Assembly (NCBI GenBank): GCA_031412355.1
Contig: JANOCR010000234.1
Coordinates: forward strand, 1-9,779
DNA: 9,779 bases
DNA from: JAENVT01 sp031412355
GTDB lineage: Bacteria > Actinomycetota > Acidimicrobiia > Acidimicrobiales > Ilumatobacteraceae
Direction of reading: 5' to 3'
Positions within the stretch are counted from its first letter, which is position 1. The number at the start of each line of letters is the position of its first letter. Both the position numbers and the translations under genes were made by a program. Positions 1 through 7,058 of this stretch are shown here, one piece after another. The notes below the pieces were generated by a model. The model saw only the letters and a list, made by a program, of their open reading frames with translations. It did not search any database and was not told the origin of the DNA.

Positions 1-1799
1 ACGCGCAGCTTCTCTTGTGCATCGACGATCGAGTCGCGGTGCACGACATCGACGCCGGCGGGCAACTCGACACCGCGATACTTGGCGGGATCGTCGGTGG
101 TGATGGTGATGTGCTTGACACCTTCGGCCATCAGCATGCGAGTGATCTCCGGCACTGTGCGCAGACCTGTCGCATCCTGTCCGCCGGTCATGGCCACCGC
201 CGCGTTGTACAAGATCTTGAACGTCATCGTCGTGCCTGACGCGATAGCCGCCTGAACGGCGAGCTGTCCGCTGTGGAAGTAGGTGCCGTCGCCCATGTTC
301 TGGAAGAAGTGGTTGTCTTCGACGAACGGCGCAGTGCCGATCCATTGCGCACCTTCGCCACCCATCTGGGTGATACCGGTGACGTGGCCTGTCTTTTCGC
401 GCGGCACGATGCTGACCATCCCGTGACAGCCGATGCCGGCACCGACCAGCGAGTCCTCAGGAACGAGCAGGCCCGTGTTGTGCGGGCATCCGGAGCAGAA
501 GAACGGCGTGCGCACGGCCTCGGCACCCAGCGAAATTCGAACGGGCTCCGACCTGCGCACAGTGGCGAGCTGATCGGCCGGGATCCGCAGGGTCAGCACG
601 CGGCGCAACGAGTCGACGAGGTTCTCGATCGTCAACGCGCCGTAGTGAGTGATCAGTGGTTTGCCGTCGTGGTCGACTTTGCCGACGATTGCGGGAGCAT
701 TGGCGGTGCCGTACAGCACCGAGCGAACCCGCGACTCGAGGAAGTCGAGCTTGTCCTCGCAAACCATGACCGTTGCCGTGGCGTTGGCCAACTCGCGAAT
801 GGCGCCGTGGTCCAACGGATGCAGAGCGCCGAGCTTCAGCACGCGAACACCGAGCTCGCCGAGACGCTCGGGGCTGAGACCGAGCACGCGCAGCGCCTCC
901 ATGACCTGCTGCATGTCGTACCCGCCTGCGACGATGCCCAACCAGGCGTCATCGGGGTTGGTGACGAACTGATTGATCGGGTTGGCGGCCACATAGCGCT
1001 TGGCCCATTCGATGCGATTGCCGAGCACCTCGATCTCGAGGGTGTTGGCGAACGGCACACCGACGTGACCGCTGAGCGTCGGTGTCCAAGGCTTGCCGTC
1101 GACCTCGAAAGCCGGCAGCACCGGGTCGAACCGGCCGGGCTCGACCTCGGCGATGTCAGAGCCGTCGGCGACCGGCGTGGTGATCTTCATCGCCACCCAC
1201 AGCCCTGTCAGCCTCGACATCGCAAACGCATGCACGCCGAGGTCGAGCACCTCTTGCACCGTGCCCGGGTAGAACACCGGCAAGTGCAGGGCGACCAGGG
1301 TCGGATCGCTTCTCGACGGCAAGGTCGACGACTTGGCCGCGGCATCGTCGCCCACCAACAGCACCACACCACCCCTGCGACCCGTTCCACCGAAGCTGCC
1401 ATGCCGAATCGCATCGCCCGCACGATCGAGGCCCGGCGACTTGCCGTACCAGATGCCTGCCACACCTTCGAACTTCGGCTTGGCGTAGGTCTGCGCCGTC
1501 TGGGAACCGAACACCGACGTCGCCGCGAGCTCTTCGTTGAGCCCCGGCACGTGCACGATGTTCAACTCGTCGAGCAACTTGCGTTGGCTCTGCAATTCAC
1601 GGTCGTAGCCGCCAAGCGGCGAACCCTGGTAGCCGGAGATGAACGCCGCCGTGTTCCAACCCTTGGCCCGGTCGGCGCGCATCAGGTCGATCGGCAGCCG
1701 CACCAGCGCCTGGATGCCCGTCGCCAAAATCTGCTTCGGTGCTGCCTCGTATCGCTGCTGCAACGAGAACTGGTCGGTGTTCGATTCGGTTAACGCCAT
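1..1799 (-). CDS. Indolepyruvate ferredoxin oxidoreductase family protein, N-terminal part (cut by window edge)
   Basis: The family uses thiamine diphosphate to oxidatively decarboxylate aryl-pyruvates (indolepyruvate, phenylpyruvate) to aryl-acetyl-CoA, passing electrons to ferredoxin or another acceptor. The frame is open for 599 codons from the ATG at 1799-1797 to the window edge and has no stop. Seen in order: an N-terminal pyrimidine-type domain with SGYQGSPLGGYD near residue 55 and a conserved-looking Glu in NEELAATSVFG; the cysteine motif FCSGCPHNTG (C435, C438); GIGCHGM and MGGEGAQWIG; then the cofactor motif MGDGTYFHSG (D504) followed by YNAAVAMTGGQ. Fused IorA-IorB type enzymes are roughly 1,100-1,200 residues, so about half is missing, including the C-terminal gamma-type domain. 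The gene starts 29 bases after the Mo-hydroxylase stop, on the same strand, so the two are probably cotranscribed. GGGGG lies about 5 bases before the ATG. The family is secure; the true 2-oxoacid substrate is not known. Confidence 0.88.
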   Translation of the reverse strand, partial: MALTESNTDQFSLQQRYEAAPKQILATGIQALVRLPIDLMRADRAKGWNTAAFISGYQGSPLGGYDRELQSQRKLLDELNIVHVPGLNEELAATSVFGSQTAQTYAKPKFEGVAGIWYGKSPGLDRAGDAIRHGSFGGTGRRGGVVLLVGDDAAAKSSTLPSRSDPTLVALHLPVFYPGTVQEVLDLGVHAFAMSRLTGLWVAMKITTPVADGSDIAEVEPGRFDPVLPAFEVDGKPWTPTLSGHVGVPFANTLEIEVLGNRIEWAKRYVAANPINQFVTNPDDAWLGIVAGGYDMQQVMEALRVLGLSPERLGELGVRVLKLGALHPLDHGAIRELANATATVMVCEDKLDFLESRVRSVLYGTANAPAIVGKVDHDGKPLITHYGALTIENLVDSLRRVLTLRIPADQLATVRRSEPVRISLGAEAVRTPFFCSGCPHNTGLLVPEDSLVGAGIGCHGMVSIVPREKTGHVTGITQMGGEGAQWIGTAPFVEDNHFFQNMGDGTYFHSGQLAVQAAIASGTTMTFKILYNAAVAMTGGQDATGLRTVPEITRMLMAEGVKHITITTDDPAKYRGVELPAGVDVVHRDSIVDAQEKLR

Positions 1800-1828
1800 G
1801 TGACCCCCAATTGGTCGATCCTCTGAAT

Positions 1829-4090
1829 CTACAGTCGCGCCCGCTCGATGGCATCCCACACACGTTGCGGTGTCGCCGGGCCGTCGAGGTGACGCACTCC
1901 GAACGGTGACAGCGCGTCGACCACGGCGTTGAGCACTGCGGGGATCGACCCGATCGTGCCCGACTCGCCCGCACCTTTGGCACCGAGCGGGTTGACCCAC
2001 GTGGGGGTCTCCATGTGCACCAGTTCGTAGCTCGGCAACTCAGCGGCCGAGATCACCGGATAGTCGGCGAAGTTGGAGGTGACGGGGTTGCCGTCCTCGT
2101 CGTACTGCATCCACTCGAGCAACGCCTGGGCGACGCCCTGACCGATACCACCGTGTATCTGACCGTCGACGATCAACGGGTTCAGCAGCGTACCGGCATC
2201 GTCGACCGCGACAATCCGTCGCACGGTGACCTTGCCCGTCTCGGTGTCGACGTCGACCACCGCTACGTGGGCGCCGAACGGAAAGGTCGGTTGGGCCGCC
2301 TTGAAATCGCTGACGCCCACCAGTGGATCGCCCTCTGCTGCAGCCACCTCCGCCCACGTGACAGCGGGCTGCGACGAGCCGGCAACGTGGAATTTGCCGG
2401 CGTCGGCATCGAGCACGACGTCGTCGACCGCTGCCTCCAGCAGGTTGGCAGCGCGCTCACGCGCCGCGTCGGCCAGCTTGGCGGCCGCGATCACCAGCGA
2501 CGAACCGGCGACCTGCACCGAGCGGGACCCGACCGTCAGCCCTCCCGACGGCACCTCGTCGGTGTCGCCATGCACCACGTCGACAGCGTCCATTGCAACA
2601 CCGAGCCGGTCGGCGATGATCATCTTCCAGGTCGTCACGTGACCCTGGCCGTACGGTGTAGCCCCGGTGAGCACGCGTATGCGGCCGTCATCTTGCAAAT
2701 GCACCGCGCCGTACTCCGTGGGGGCAGCGGCTGAAGTGATCTCCACATACACGGCGATGCCGATGCCGGTCTGCACGTTGCCGCCACTGGCTCGCTGCGC
2801 GGCCTGTGCAACCCGCAACGCCGGATAGTCGGCGGCATCGAGCACGCGGCGCATGGCCTCTGCGTAGTCGCCGACGTCGTAGACCGTGCCGATGCCCGTG
2901 GTGTACGGCTCCATGAACTTTGGGATGAAGTTGCGTACGCGAACCTCTGCCGGGTCAATTCCGATTTCGGCGGCGAAGTAGTCGACCGCTCGCTCGATCG
3001 CCAATGCGGCCTCGGGCCGGCCGGCGCCGCGGTACGCGGTGACCGACATCTTGTTGGTGGCCACCGAGATGCCGTGGAACGAGCAGTTGGGGATGTCGTA
3101 CACACCCGGAGCCATGCGCTGGGTCATCATCGGCAGGTACGCACCCATCAACGGATATGCGCCGGCATCTTGCACCACATCGAGGTGGTAGGCGGTGATG
3201 CGGCCGTCGCGTGTGCCGCCGATCTTCACGTCGATGCGTTGGCCGCGACCTTGCGGCATGGCTTGCATCGCTTCGGTGCGGGTCTCGGTGTAGCGCACCG
3301 GCATGTCGACCTTCTTCGACAACCACCCCAGCGTCAACTCCTCACCGATGGTGCGCGACTTGACGCCGAAGCCACCCCCCACATCGGGCACGACTGCGCG
3401 CACGCGATCCACCGGCAGGTCGTACAACTTGGCGAGGATGTCGCGGGTCGGATGCGCGCCCTGGCACGACGAGTAGTGAACCAGACGATCGCCGTCAGGA
3501 TTGGGTTCCCAGTACGCCAGCCCGCTGCGCGGTTCGATCGGTGATCCGTTGATCCTCTGGTTGACCACTCGCAGATCGAGCACGACCTCGCACTCGGTGA
3601 AATCAGCCGTGTTCTCGGATGTGAACGTGGCATAGGTGTTCGTTCCGAGGTCGGGATGCACAAGCGTGCGGTCGCTCAATGCGTCGTCGTACTCGACCAC
3701 GGCCTGCAGCGGCTCGATCTCGACATACACCATCGCCGCGGCGTCGACGGCCGTGTGCCGGTCGACCGCCACCACAGCCACGACTGGCTCGCCGACGAAC
3801 CGCACGGTGCCCTTGGCGATCAGCGGGCGTTCGCTGCCCGGCTTCAGGATTGGCTGCACATGTGGGAACGGCGGGAGATCGAGATCGTCTCCCGTGAAAA
3901 CCCCCAGAACACCTGGCACCTTCTTGGCGTCATCGACGTCGTAAGACAGGATCCGACCGTGCGCGTACTCGCTGCGCACGAAGTGCACCCATGCCGCGTG
4001 CACGGGTACGTCCTCGACGTACATGCCCCCGACGGTCAGCATGCGAGGGTCTTCGACACGTTGCACCCGATTGCCCAGAATGCTGCCCAT
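1829..4090 (-). CDS. Xanthine dehydrogenase family molybdopterin-binding subunit (form II CoxL-like Mo hydroxylase)
   Basis: This is the catalytic large subunit of a molybdenum hydroxylase, 753 residues, within the usual 750-810. Family members hydroxylate aromatic, heterocyclic or aldehyde carbons using water, with electrons leaving through 2Fe-2S and FAD subunits. Start ATG 4090 gives MGSILGNRVQRVEDPRML, the normal family N-terminus; a 24-residue upstream extension looks spurious. Seen: a hammerhead domain (about residues 15-130), the Mo-cofactor motif VGGGFGVK (237-244), AYRGAGRPE (Y353) and the C-terminal GAKGAGESGT carrying the expected catalytic glutamate E709. AYRGAGR is the form II signature; true CO dehydrogenase (form I) has AYRCSFR, so CO oxidation is unlikely. 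The medium and small subunits are not beside it: upstream is the divergent pobA and downstream is the indolepyruvate oxidoreductase. Family assignment is firm; the substrate is unknown, and an aromatic compound is only a guess from context. Confidence 0.9.
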   Translation of the reverse strand: MGSILGNRVQRVEDPRMLTVGGMYVEDVPVHAAWVHFVRSEYAHGRILSYDVDDAKKVPGVLGVFTGDDLDLPPFPHVQPILKPGSERPLIAKGTVRFVGEPVVAVVAVDRHTAVDAAAMVYVEIEPLQAVVEYDDALSDRTLVHPDLGTNTYATFTSENTADFTECEVVLDLRVVNQRINGSPIEPRSGLAYWEPNPDGDRLVHYSSCQGAHPTRDILAKLYDLPVDRVRAVVPDVGGGFGVKSRTIGEELTLGWLSKKVDMPVRYTETRTEAMQAMPQGRGQRIDVKIGGTRDGRITAYHLDVVQDAGAYPLMGAYLPMMTQRMAPGVYDIPNCSFHGISVATNKMSVTAYRGAGRPEAALAIERAVDYFAAEIGIDPAEVRVRNFIPKFMEPYTTGIGTVYDVGDYAEAMRRVLDAADYPALRVAQAAQRASGGNVQTGIGIAVYVEITSAAAPTEYGAVHLQDDGRIRVLTGATPYGQGHVTTWKMIIADRLGVAMDAVDVVHGDTDEVPSGGLTVGSRSVQVAGSSLVIAAAKLADAARERAANLLEAAVDDVVLDADAGKFHVAGSSQPAVTWAEVAAAEGDPLVGVSDFKAAQPTFPFGAHVAVVDVDTETGKVTVRRIVAVDDAGTLLNPLIVDGQIHGGIGQGVAQALLEWMQYDEDGNPVTSNFADYPVISAAELPSYELVHMETPTWVNPLGAKGAGESGTIGSIPAVLNAVVDALSPFGVRHLDGPATPQRVWDAIERARL

Positions 4091-4189
4091 ATCGGCGGCG
4101 AACCTAGCTGGTGTCGACGTGGTGTGATGTATTCGTCGTCCCGATAGATGGAACCGTCGCAACGACTGCGATTTCGTTATGGTGCCCCG
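4091..4189. promoter_or_regulatory. Divergent promoter/operator region between the Mo-hydroxylase gene and pobA
   Basis: This 99-base gap separates two divergently read units, so it should hold both promoters and any shared operator. Visible elements: a direct repeat of TGGTGT at 4109-4114 and 4120-4125, one helical turn (11 bases) apart; a small inverted repeat GTCG-CAA-CGAC at 4156-4166, where a -35 box for pobA would be; and TAGGTT on the minus strand (4106-4101), a possible -10 for the Mo-hydroxylase gene that would leave a leader of about 4 bases. No good TTGACA-like -35 is seen, which would suit activator-dependent expression as with PobR-type control of pobA. These repeats are short and could be chance. 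Confidence 0.45.
4178..4183 (+). promoter_or_regulatory. Candidate -10 box (TATGGT) for leaderless pobA
   Basis: TATGGT fits the TANNNT pattern of actinobacterial -10 elements. Its last base is exactly 7 bases before the GTG at 4190, so transcription would begin at the start codon itself. No Shine-Dalgarno sequence precedes that GTG. This supports the GTG start independently of protein similarity. Confidence 0.45.
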
Positions 4190-5359
4190 GTGCGCACCAA
4201 GGTGGCGATCGTCGGGGGCGGCCCCGCAGGAATGTTGCTGTCACACCTGCTGTGGAGGGCCGGGATCGACAACGTCGTGATCGAACAACGATCCCGAGAG
4301 TACGTGGAGGCCCGCGTTCGCGCGGGCGTCATCGAGCAGGGCACCAGTGACCTGCTGAGGTCGTTGGGGCTCGGATCGCGGATGGACCGCGAAGGCTTCA
4401 TCCACGAAGGCGTCACGATCTCCAACGCCCGCGCGCCGTTCCGCATCGACTTCATGTCACTGGTCAAACGCGCTGTGATGATGTATGGCCAGACAGAGAT
4501 TCAGAAGGATCTCTACGACTCTGGCGCCGGGTCCGGCTGGCCGATTGTGTTCGAGGCGGAGGACGTGCAATTGCACGACATCACCAGCGCCTCACCATCG
4601 CTGACCTACGCGGTCCACGGCCAGGCGGCGACCGTCGAAGCCGACTACATCGCCGGATGCGACGGGTTCCACGGCGTGAGCCGCCACGCCATGCCGTCCA
4701 ACGTGCGCCGCGAATACGAACGTCTTTATCCGTTCGGCTGGCTGGGTGTGTTGTCCGAGACCCCGCCCGTCAGCCACGAGTTGATCTACGCGCGCCACGA
4801 ACGCGGGTTCGCGCTGTGCTCGATGCGCAACCCCATGCTGTCGCGCTACTACATCCAATGCCCCGCCGACACCGTTGCCGCGTCGTGGAGCGACGATCAG
4901 TTCTGGGACGAGTTGCGTCGCCGGATTCCCGAAGAAGCCTCGTCGGCGTTGGTCACCGGACCCTCGATCGAGAAGTCGGTCACCCCTTTGCGCAGCTATG
5001 TCGCCGAGCCGATGCAGTGGGGCACGCTCTTGTTGGCCGGCGATGCCGCGCACATCGTGCCACCGACCGGCGCCAAGGGATTGAACCTCGCGTTCTCCGA
5101 TGTCTACTACCTCGCGGAGGCGTTCGCAGATCGATACTCCGAAGGATCGACGACCGCGCTCGACGGCTACGGCGCGAAGGCGCTGCGACGTGTTTGGAAA
5201 GCGGTGCGATTCTCGTGGTGGATGACCACGATGCTGCACACGTTCCACGATGCCGGCGAGTTCGAGCACCGAATGCAGGAGACCGAGCTCGACTACCTCG
5301 CCGGGTCCGTGGCCGCGCAAACAGCGATGGCCGAGAACTACACCGGCCTTCCGTTCTAG
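4190..5359 (+). CDS. pobA: 4-hydroxybenzoate 3-monooxygenase (p-hydroxybenzoate hydroxylase)
   Basis: This FAD monooxygenase converts 4-hydroxybenzoate to protocatechuate, the entry step for the pca genes downstream. It has 389 residues against 394 in Pseudomonas. The GTG start at 4190 gives VRTKVAIVGGGPAGMLL, matching the family N-terminus; an ATG at 4148 would add 14 unlikely residues. Seen: the FAD fold GGGPAG (residues 9-14), the CDGFHGVSRHAMP motif, and GDAAHIVPPTGAKGLNLAF near the FAD. Active-site residues align without gaps to the Pseudomonas enzyme: Y200, S211 and R213 (its Y201, S212, R214) and Y384 in ENYTGLPF (its Y385). The coenzyme segment reads QRSREYV (33-39) where Pseudomonas has RQTPDYV, so the NADPH-contacting Arg33 is Gln here; NADH use is possible. 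pcaC starts 50 bases downstream. Confidence 0.96.
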   Translation: MRTKVAIVGGGPAGMLLSHLLWRAGIDNVVIEQRSREYVEARVRAGVIEQGTSDLLRSLGLGSRMDREGFIHEGVTISNARAPFRIDFMSLVKRAVMMYGQTEIQKDLYDSGAGSGWPIVFEAEDVQLHDITSASPSLTYAVHGQAATVEADYIAGCDGFHGVSRHAMPSNVRREYERLYPFGWLGVLSETPPVSHELIYARHERGFALCSMRNPMLSRYYIQCPADTVAASWSDDQFWDELRRRIPEEASSALVTGPSIEKSVTPLRSYVAEPMQWGTLLLAGDAAHIVPPTGAKGLNLAFSDVYYLAEAFADRYSEGSTTALDGYGAKALRRVWKAVRFSWWMTTMLHTFHDAGEFEHRMQETELDYLAGSVAAQTAMAENYTGLPF

Positions 5360-5365
5360 GCAAGA

Positions 5366-5401
5366 CCGAATCAATCGGCCGCAGGTCAGCCCGACTACCG
5401 T
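5366..5401 (+). promoter_or_regulatory. Possible internal promoter before pcaC
   Basis: The 50 bases between pobA and pcaC contain TACCGT (5396-5401), a TANNNT-type -10 box ending 9 bases before the pcaC ATG, and an upstream inverted repeat CCGA-ATCAA-TCGG (5366-5378). There is no Shine-Dalgarno sequence close to the ATG; the nearest AGG is about 25 bases away. This fits a separate, nearly leaderless transcript for pcaCHGBD in addition to read-through from pobA. The evidence is pattern only. Confidence 0.3.
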
Positions 5402-5409
5402 GCAATTCG

Positions 5410-5769
5410 ATGGGCGACTATGACGACGGCACGCTATTGCGCACCGAGGGGCGCGGCGCCGACCACGTCGAGCGGTCGATGGCCAACGCCACAGATCTCG
5501 ACCGGGTCTTCCTCGATTGGATCACGACCAACGTATGGGGCGACCTTTGGGCCGATCCGACGATCGATCGCAAGACTCGCAGCATGATCACCATCGCAAT
5601 ACTCGCAGCGCTGGGTCGCGACGAGTTGGCGCTGCATCTTCGCGCCTCGCTCGCCACCGGAGTCAGCGACGCCGAGTTGGCGCAGGTGTTGCAGCACGTC
5701 GCCATCTACGCCGGCGTGCCTGCGGCGAACCACGCCTTCCAGACAGCAAGATCGGCGCGGCAGTCGTGA
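5410..5769 (+). CDS. pcaC: 4-carboxymuconolactone decarboxylase
   Basis: PcaC decarboxylates gamma-carboxymuconolactone to 3-oxoadipate enol-lactone, between PcaB and PcaD in the protocatechuate branch. The protein has 119 residues, slightly short of the usual 125-135 because of a trimmed N-terminal segment. Seen: VERSMANATDLDRVF, then DRKTRSMITIAILAAL, LALHLRAS with H76, and the C-terminal signature YAGVPAANHAF, all typical of true PcaC. It has no cysteine, so it is not a CxxC AhpD-type peroxidase of the same fold. The ATG at 5410 is chosen because translation from it begins close to the normal family start. Its TGA overlaps the pcaH GTG by four bases, implying translational coupling. It stands alone; in many actinomycetes it is fused to PcaD as PcaL. 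Confidence 0.94.
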   Translation: MGDYDDGTLLRTEGRGADHVERSMANATDLDRVFLDWITTNVWGDLWADPTIDRKTRSMITIAILAALGRDELALHLRASLATGVSDAELAQVLQHVAIYAGVPAANHAFQTARSARQS

Positions 5770-6461
5770 CCACTACCTACACCGCCCGCGCCCACCAGGA
5801 CCATCCACCATTCCTGTACTCCGACTATCGCTCCACGGTGAAGCGCGCACCGACGCACGATCTCGTCTCGATCGTGCAGACCTTGACCGAGACCACAGGG
5901 CCCGGGCCGGCGTGGACCCACCTCAGCGTCGACGACGCCGACCTGACCACCAACGCTGGAACGGGCTCCGAGGCGATCGGCCAGCGAAGCATCATCACCG
6001 GGCGGGTGTTCGACGAGAACGGCGACCCTGTCCCCGACACGTTGATCGAGATCTGGCAGGCCAACGCGTGCGGTCGGTACGTGCATTGGCGCGAGACGGC
6101 GTTCCCGGCGCCGCTCGACCCCAACTTCCTCGGTGTCGGCCAGGCTCGAACGAACGTCGACGGCGAGTATCGGTTCCTGACGATCAAGCCGGGCCCGTAC
6201 CCGTGGGGCAACCATCCGAATGCATGGCGACCCGCGCACATCCACTTCTCGCTGATGGGCCCGTCGGTCGCGACCCGGCTGGTCACGCAGATGTACTTTC
6301 CCGATGACCCGCTGTTCGACCTCGACCCGATCTTCCAATCGGTGCCGGCGCACAGCCGCCATAGTCTCATCGCCGCGTACGACCACTCCGTGACCATCGA
6401 GAACTGGGCGCTCGGCTATCGCTGGGACATCGTCCTGCGCGGCCCCGAGGCCACACCGTGA
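5766..6461 (+). CDS. pcaH: Protocatechuate 3,4-dioxygenase beta subunit
   Basis: This is the iron-bearing subunit of the intradiol dioxygenase that opens protocatechuate to 3-carboxy-cis,cis-muconate. It has 231 residues against 238 in Pseudomonas putida. All four Fe(III) ligands are visible: Y105 in CGRYVH, Y145 in PGPYPWG, and H158 and H160 in RPAHIHFS. They correspond to beta residues Tyr408, Tyr447, His460 and His462 of the P. putida enzyme. R155, matching the active-site Arg457, is also present. The start is the GTG at 5766, overlapping the pcaC stop as GTGA; no other suitable start lies near. The N-terminal part (FLYSDYRSTVKRAP) matches beta subunits. It ends in a second GTGA overlap with pcaG, which fits 1:1 production of the two subunits. 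A functional enzyme is expected. Confidence 0.96.
   Translation: MTTTYTARAHQDHPPFLYSDYRSTVKRAPTHDLVSIVQTLTETTGPGPAWTHLSVDDADLTTNAGTGSEAIGQRSIITGRVFDENGDPVPDTLIEIWQANACGRYVHWRETAFPAPLDPNFLGVGQARTNVDGEYRFLTIKPGPYPWGNHPNAWRPAHIHFSLMGPSVATRLVTQMYFPDDPLFDLDPIFQSVPAHSRHSLIAAYDHSVTIENWALGYRWDIVLRGPEATP
6447..6450 (+). promoter_or_regulatory. Ribosome binding site of pcaG
   Basis: GAGG lies inside the end of pcaH, 7 bases before the pcaG GTG start. It supports that start and provides re-initiation in addition to the GTGA stop/start overlap. Confidence 0.55.
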
Positions 6462-7054
6462 GTGACGTCGTGTATCGGCAAACTCCGTCACAGACCGTCG
6501 GCCCGTACTTCACCATGCGACTGTCGGGCGAGGGCGAGAACGTGTTGACCACACCGGAGACCCGTGGCGAAAGAGTTCGCATCGAGGGACGGGTGCTAGA
6601 TGGCGACCGCAACCACATCGAGGATGCGTTGCTCGAACTGTGGCAGGCCGACAGTTCCGGCTGCTATCGCCATCCGGCCGATGATCGAAGCGACGTGTCA
6701 CCCGATCCGGCATTCTTCGGCTTCGGTCGATGCTCCAGCGACTTCAACACGGGCGCGTACTCTTTCCTGACGATCAAGCCTGGCCCTGTCCCCCACCCGG
6801 ATGGCGGTCTGCAGGCTCCACACATCAGCCTCACGATTCAGGCAAGGGGGATGTTGAATCCGACCTTCACCCGCATCTACTTCGCCGACGAACCAGCGGC
6901 CAACGCCGCGGACCCTGTGCTGCAGTCGGTGCCGCAGGCCCGCCTCCAGACACTGATCGCACAGCGGGTCGACGGACCCGATTTGTCGGTGCCGACGTAC
7001 CGCTTCGACATCCGTTATCAGGGCGACGACGAAACCGTCTTCTTCGACGTGTGA
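6458..7054 (+). CDS. pcaG: Protocatechuate 3,4-dioxygenase alpha subunit
   Basis: The alpha subunit pairs with PcaH to form the active dioxygenase and contributes residues to the substrate pocket but no iron ligand. It has 198 residues, close to the 200 of P. putida. Seen: the N-terminal TPSQTVGPYF with Y17 at the place of alpha Tyr16, LLELWQADSSG, FLTIKPGPVPHPDGG, APHISLTIQARG with R130 in the place of the active-site arginine, and the C-terminal GDDETVFFDV, almost the same as in P. putida. As expected for alpha, the RPAHIH iron-binding motif is replaced by QAPHIS. The start is GTG 6458, in a GTGA overlap with pcaH and with a GAGG sequence upstream. It resembles pcaH in its core, as expected from the ancient duplication that produced the two subunits. 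Confidence 0.95.
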   Translation: MSDVVYRQTPSQTVGPYFTMRLSGEGENVLTTPETRGERVRIEGRVLDGDRNHIEDALLELWQADSSGCYRHPADDRSDVSPDPAFFGFGRCSSDFNTGAYSFLTIKPGPVPHPDGGLQAPHISLTIQARGMLNPTFTRIYFADEPAANAADPVLQSVPQARLQTLIAQRVDGPDLSVPTYRFDIRYQGDDETVFFDV

Positions 7055-7058
7055 TCGC

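Noticed and set aside
273..1793. 506-codon open frame on the plus strand
   Set aside because: It lies antisense to the indolepyruvate oxidoreductase frame, whose motifs are unmistakable. Its translation is Arg/His-rich and without recognisable domains, as expected for a shadow in G+C-rich DNA.
1829..4090. Aerobic carbon monoxide dehydrogenase large subunit (coxL)
   Set aside because: The active-site loop lacks the AYRCSFR cysteine and no coxM or coxS is adjacent, so the CO dehydrogenase name is not supported.
4592..5374. 260-codon open frame on the minus strand opposite pobA
   Set aside because: The pobA frame carries all catalytic residues across this stretch; the antisense translation has no family features.
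4657..5769. 370-codon frame that would make a long N-terminal extension of PcaC
   Set aside because: The part before 5410 overlaps pobA in another frame and is Arg-rich noise. PcaC similarity begins at the ATG at 5410.
5706..6491. 261-codon minus-strand frame opposite pcaH
   Set aside because: It is antisense to the intact iron-ligand-bearing pcaH frame and has low-complexity Arg-rich sequence.
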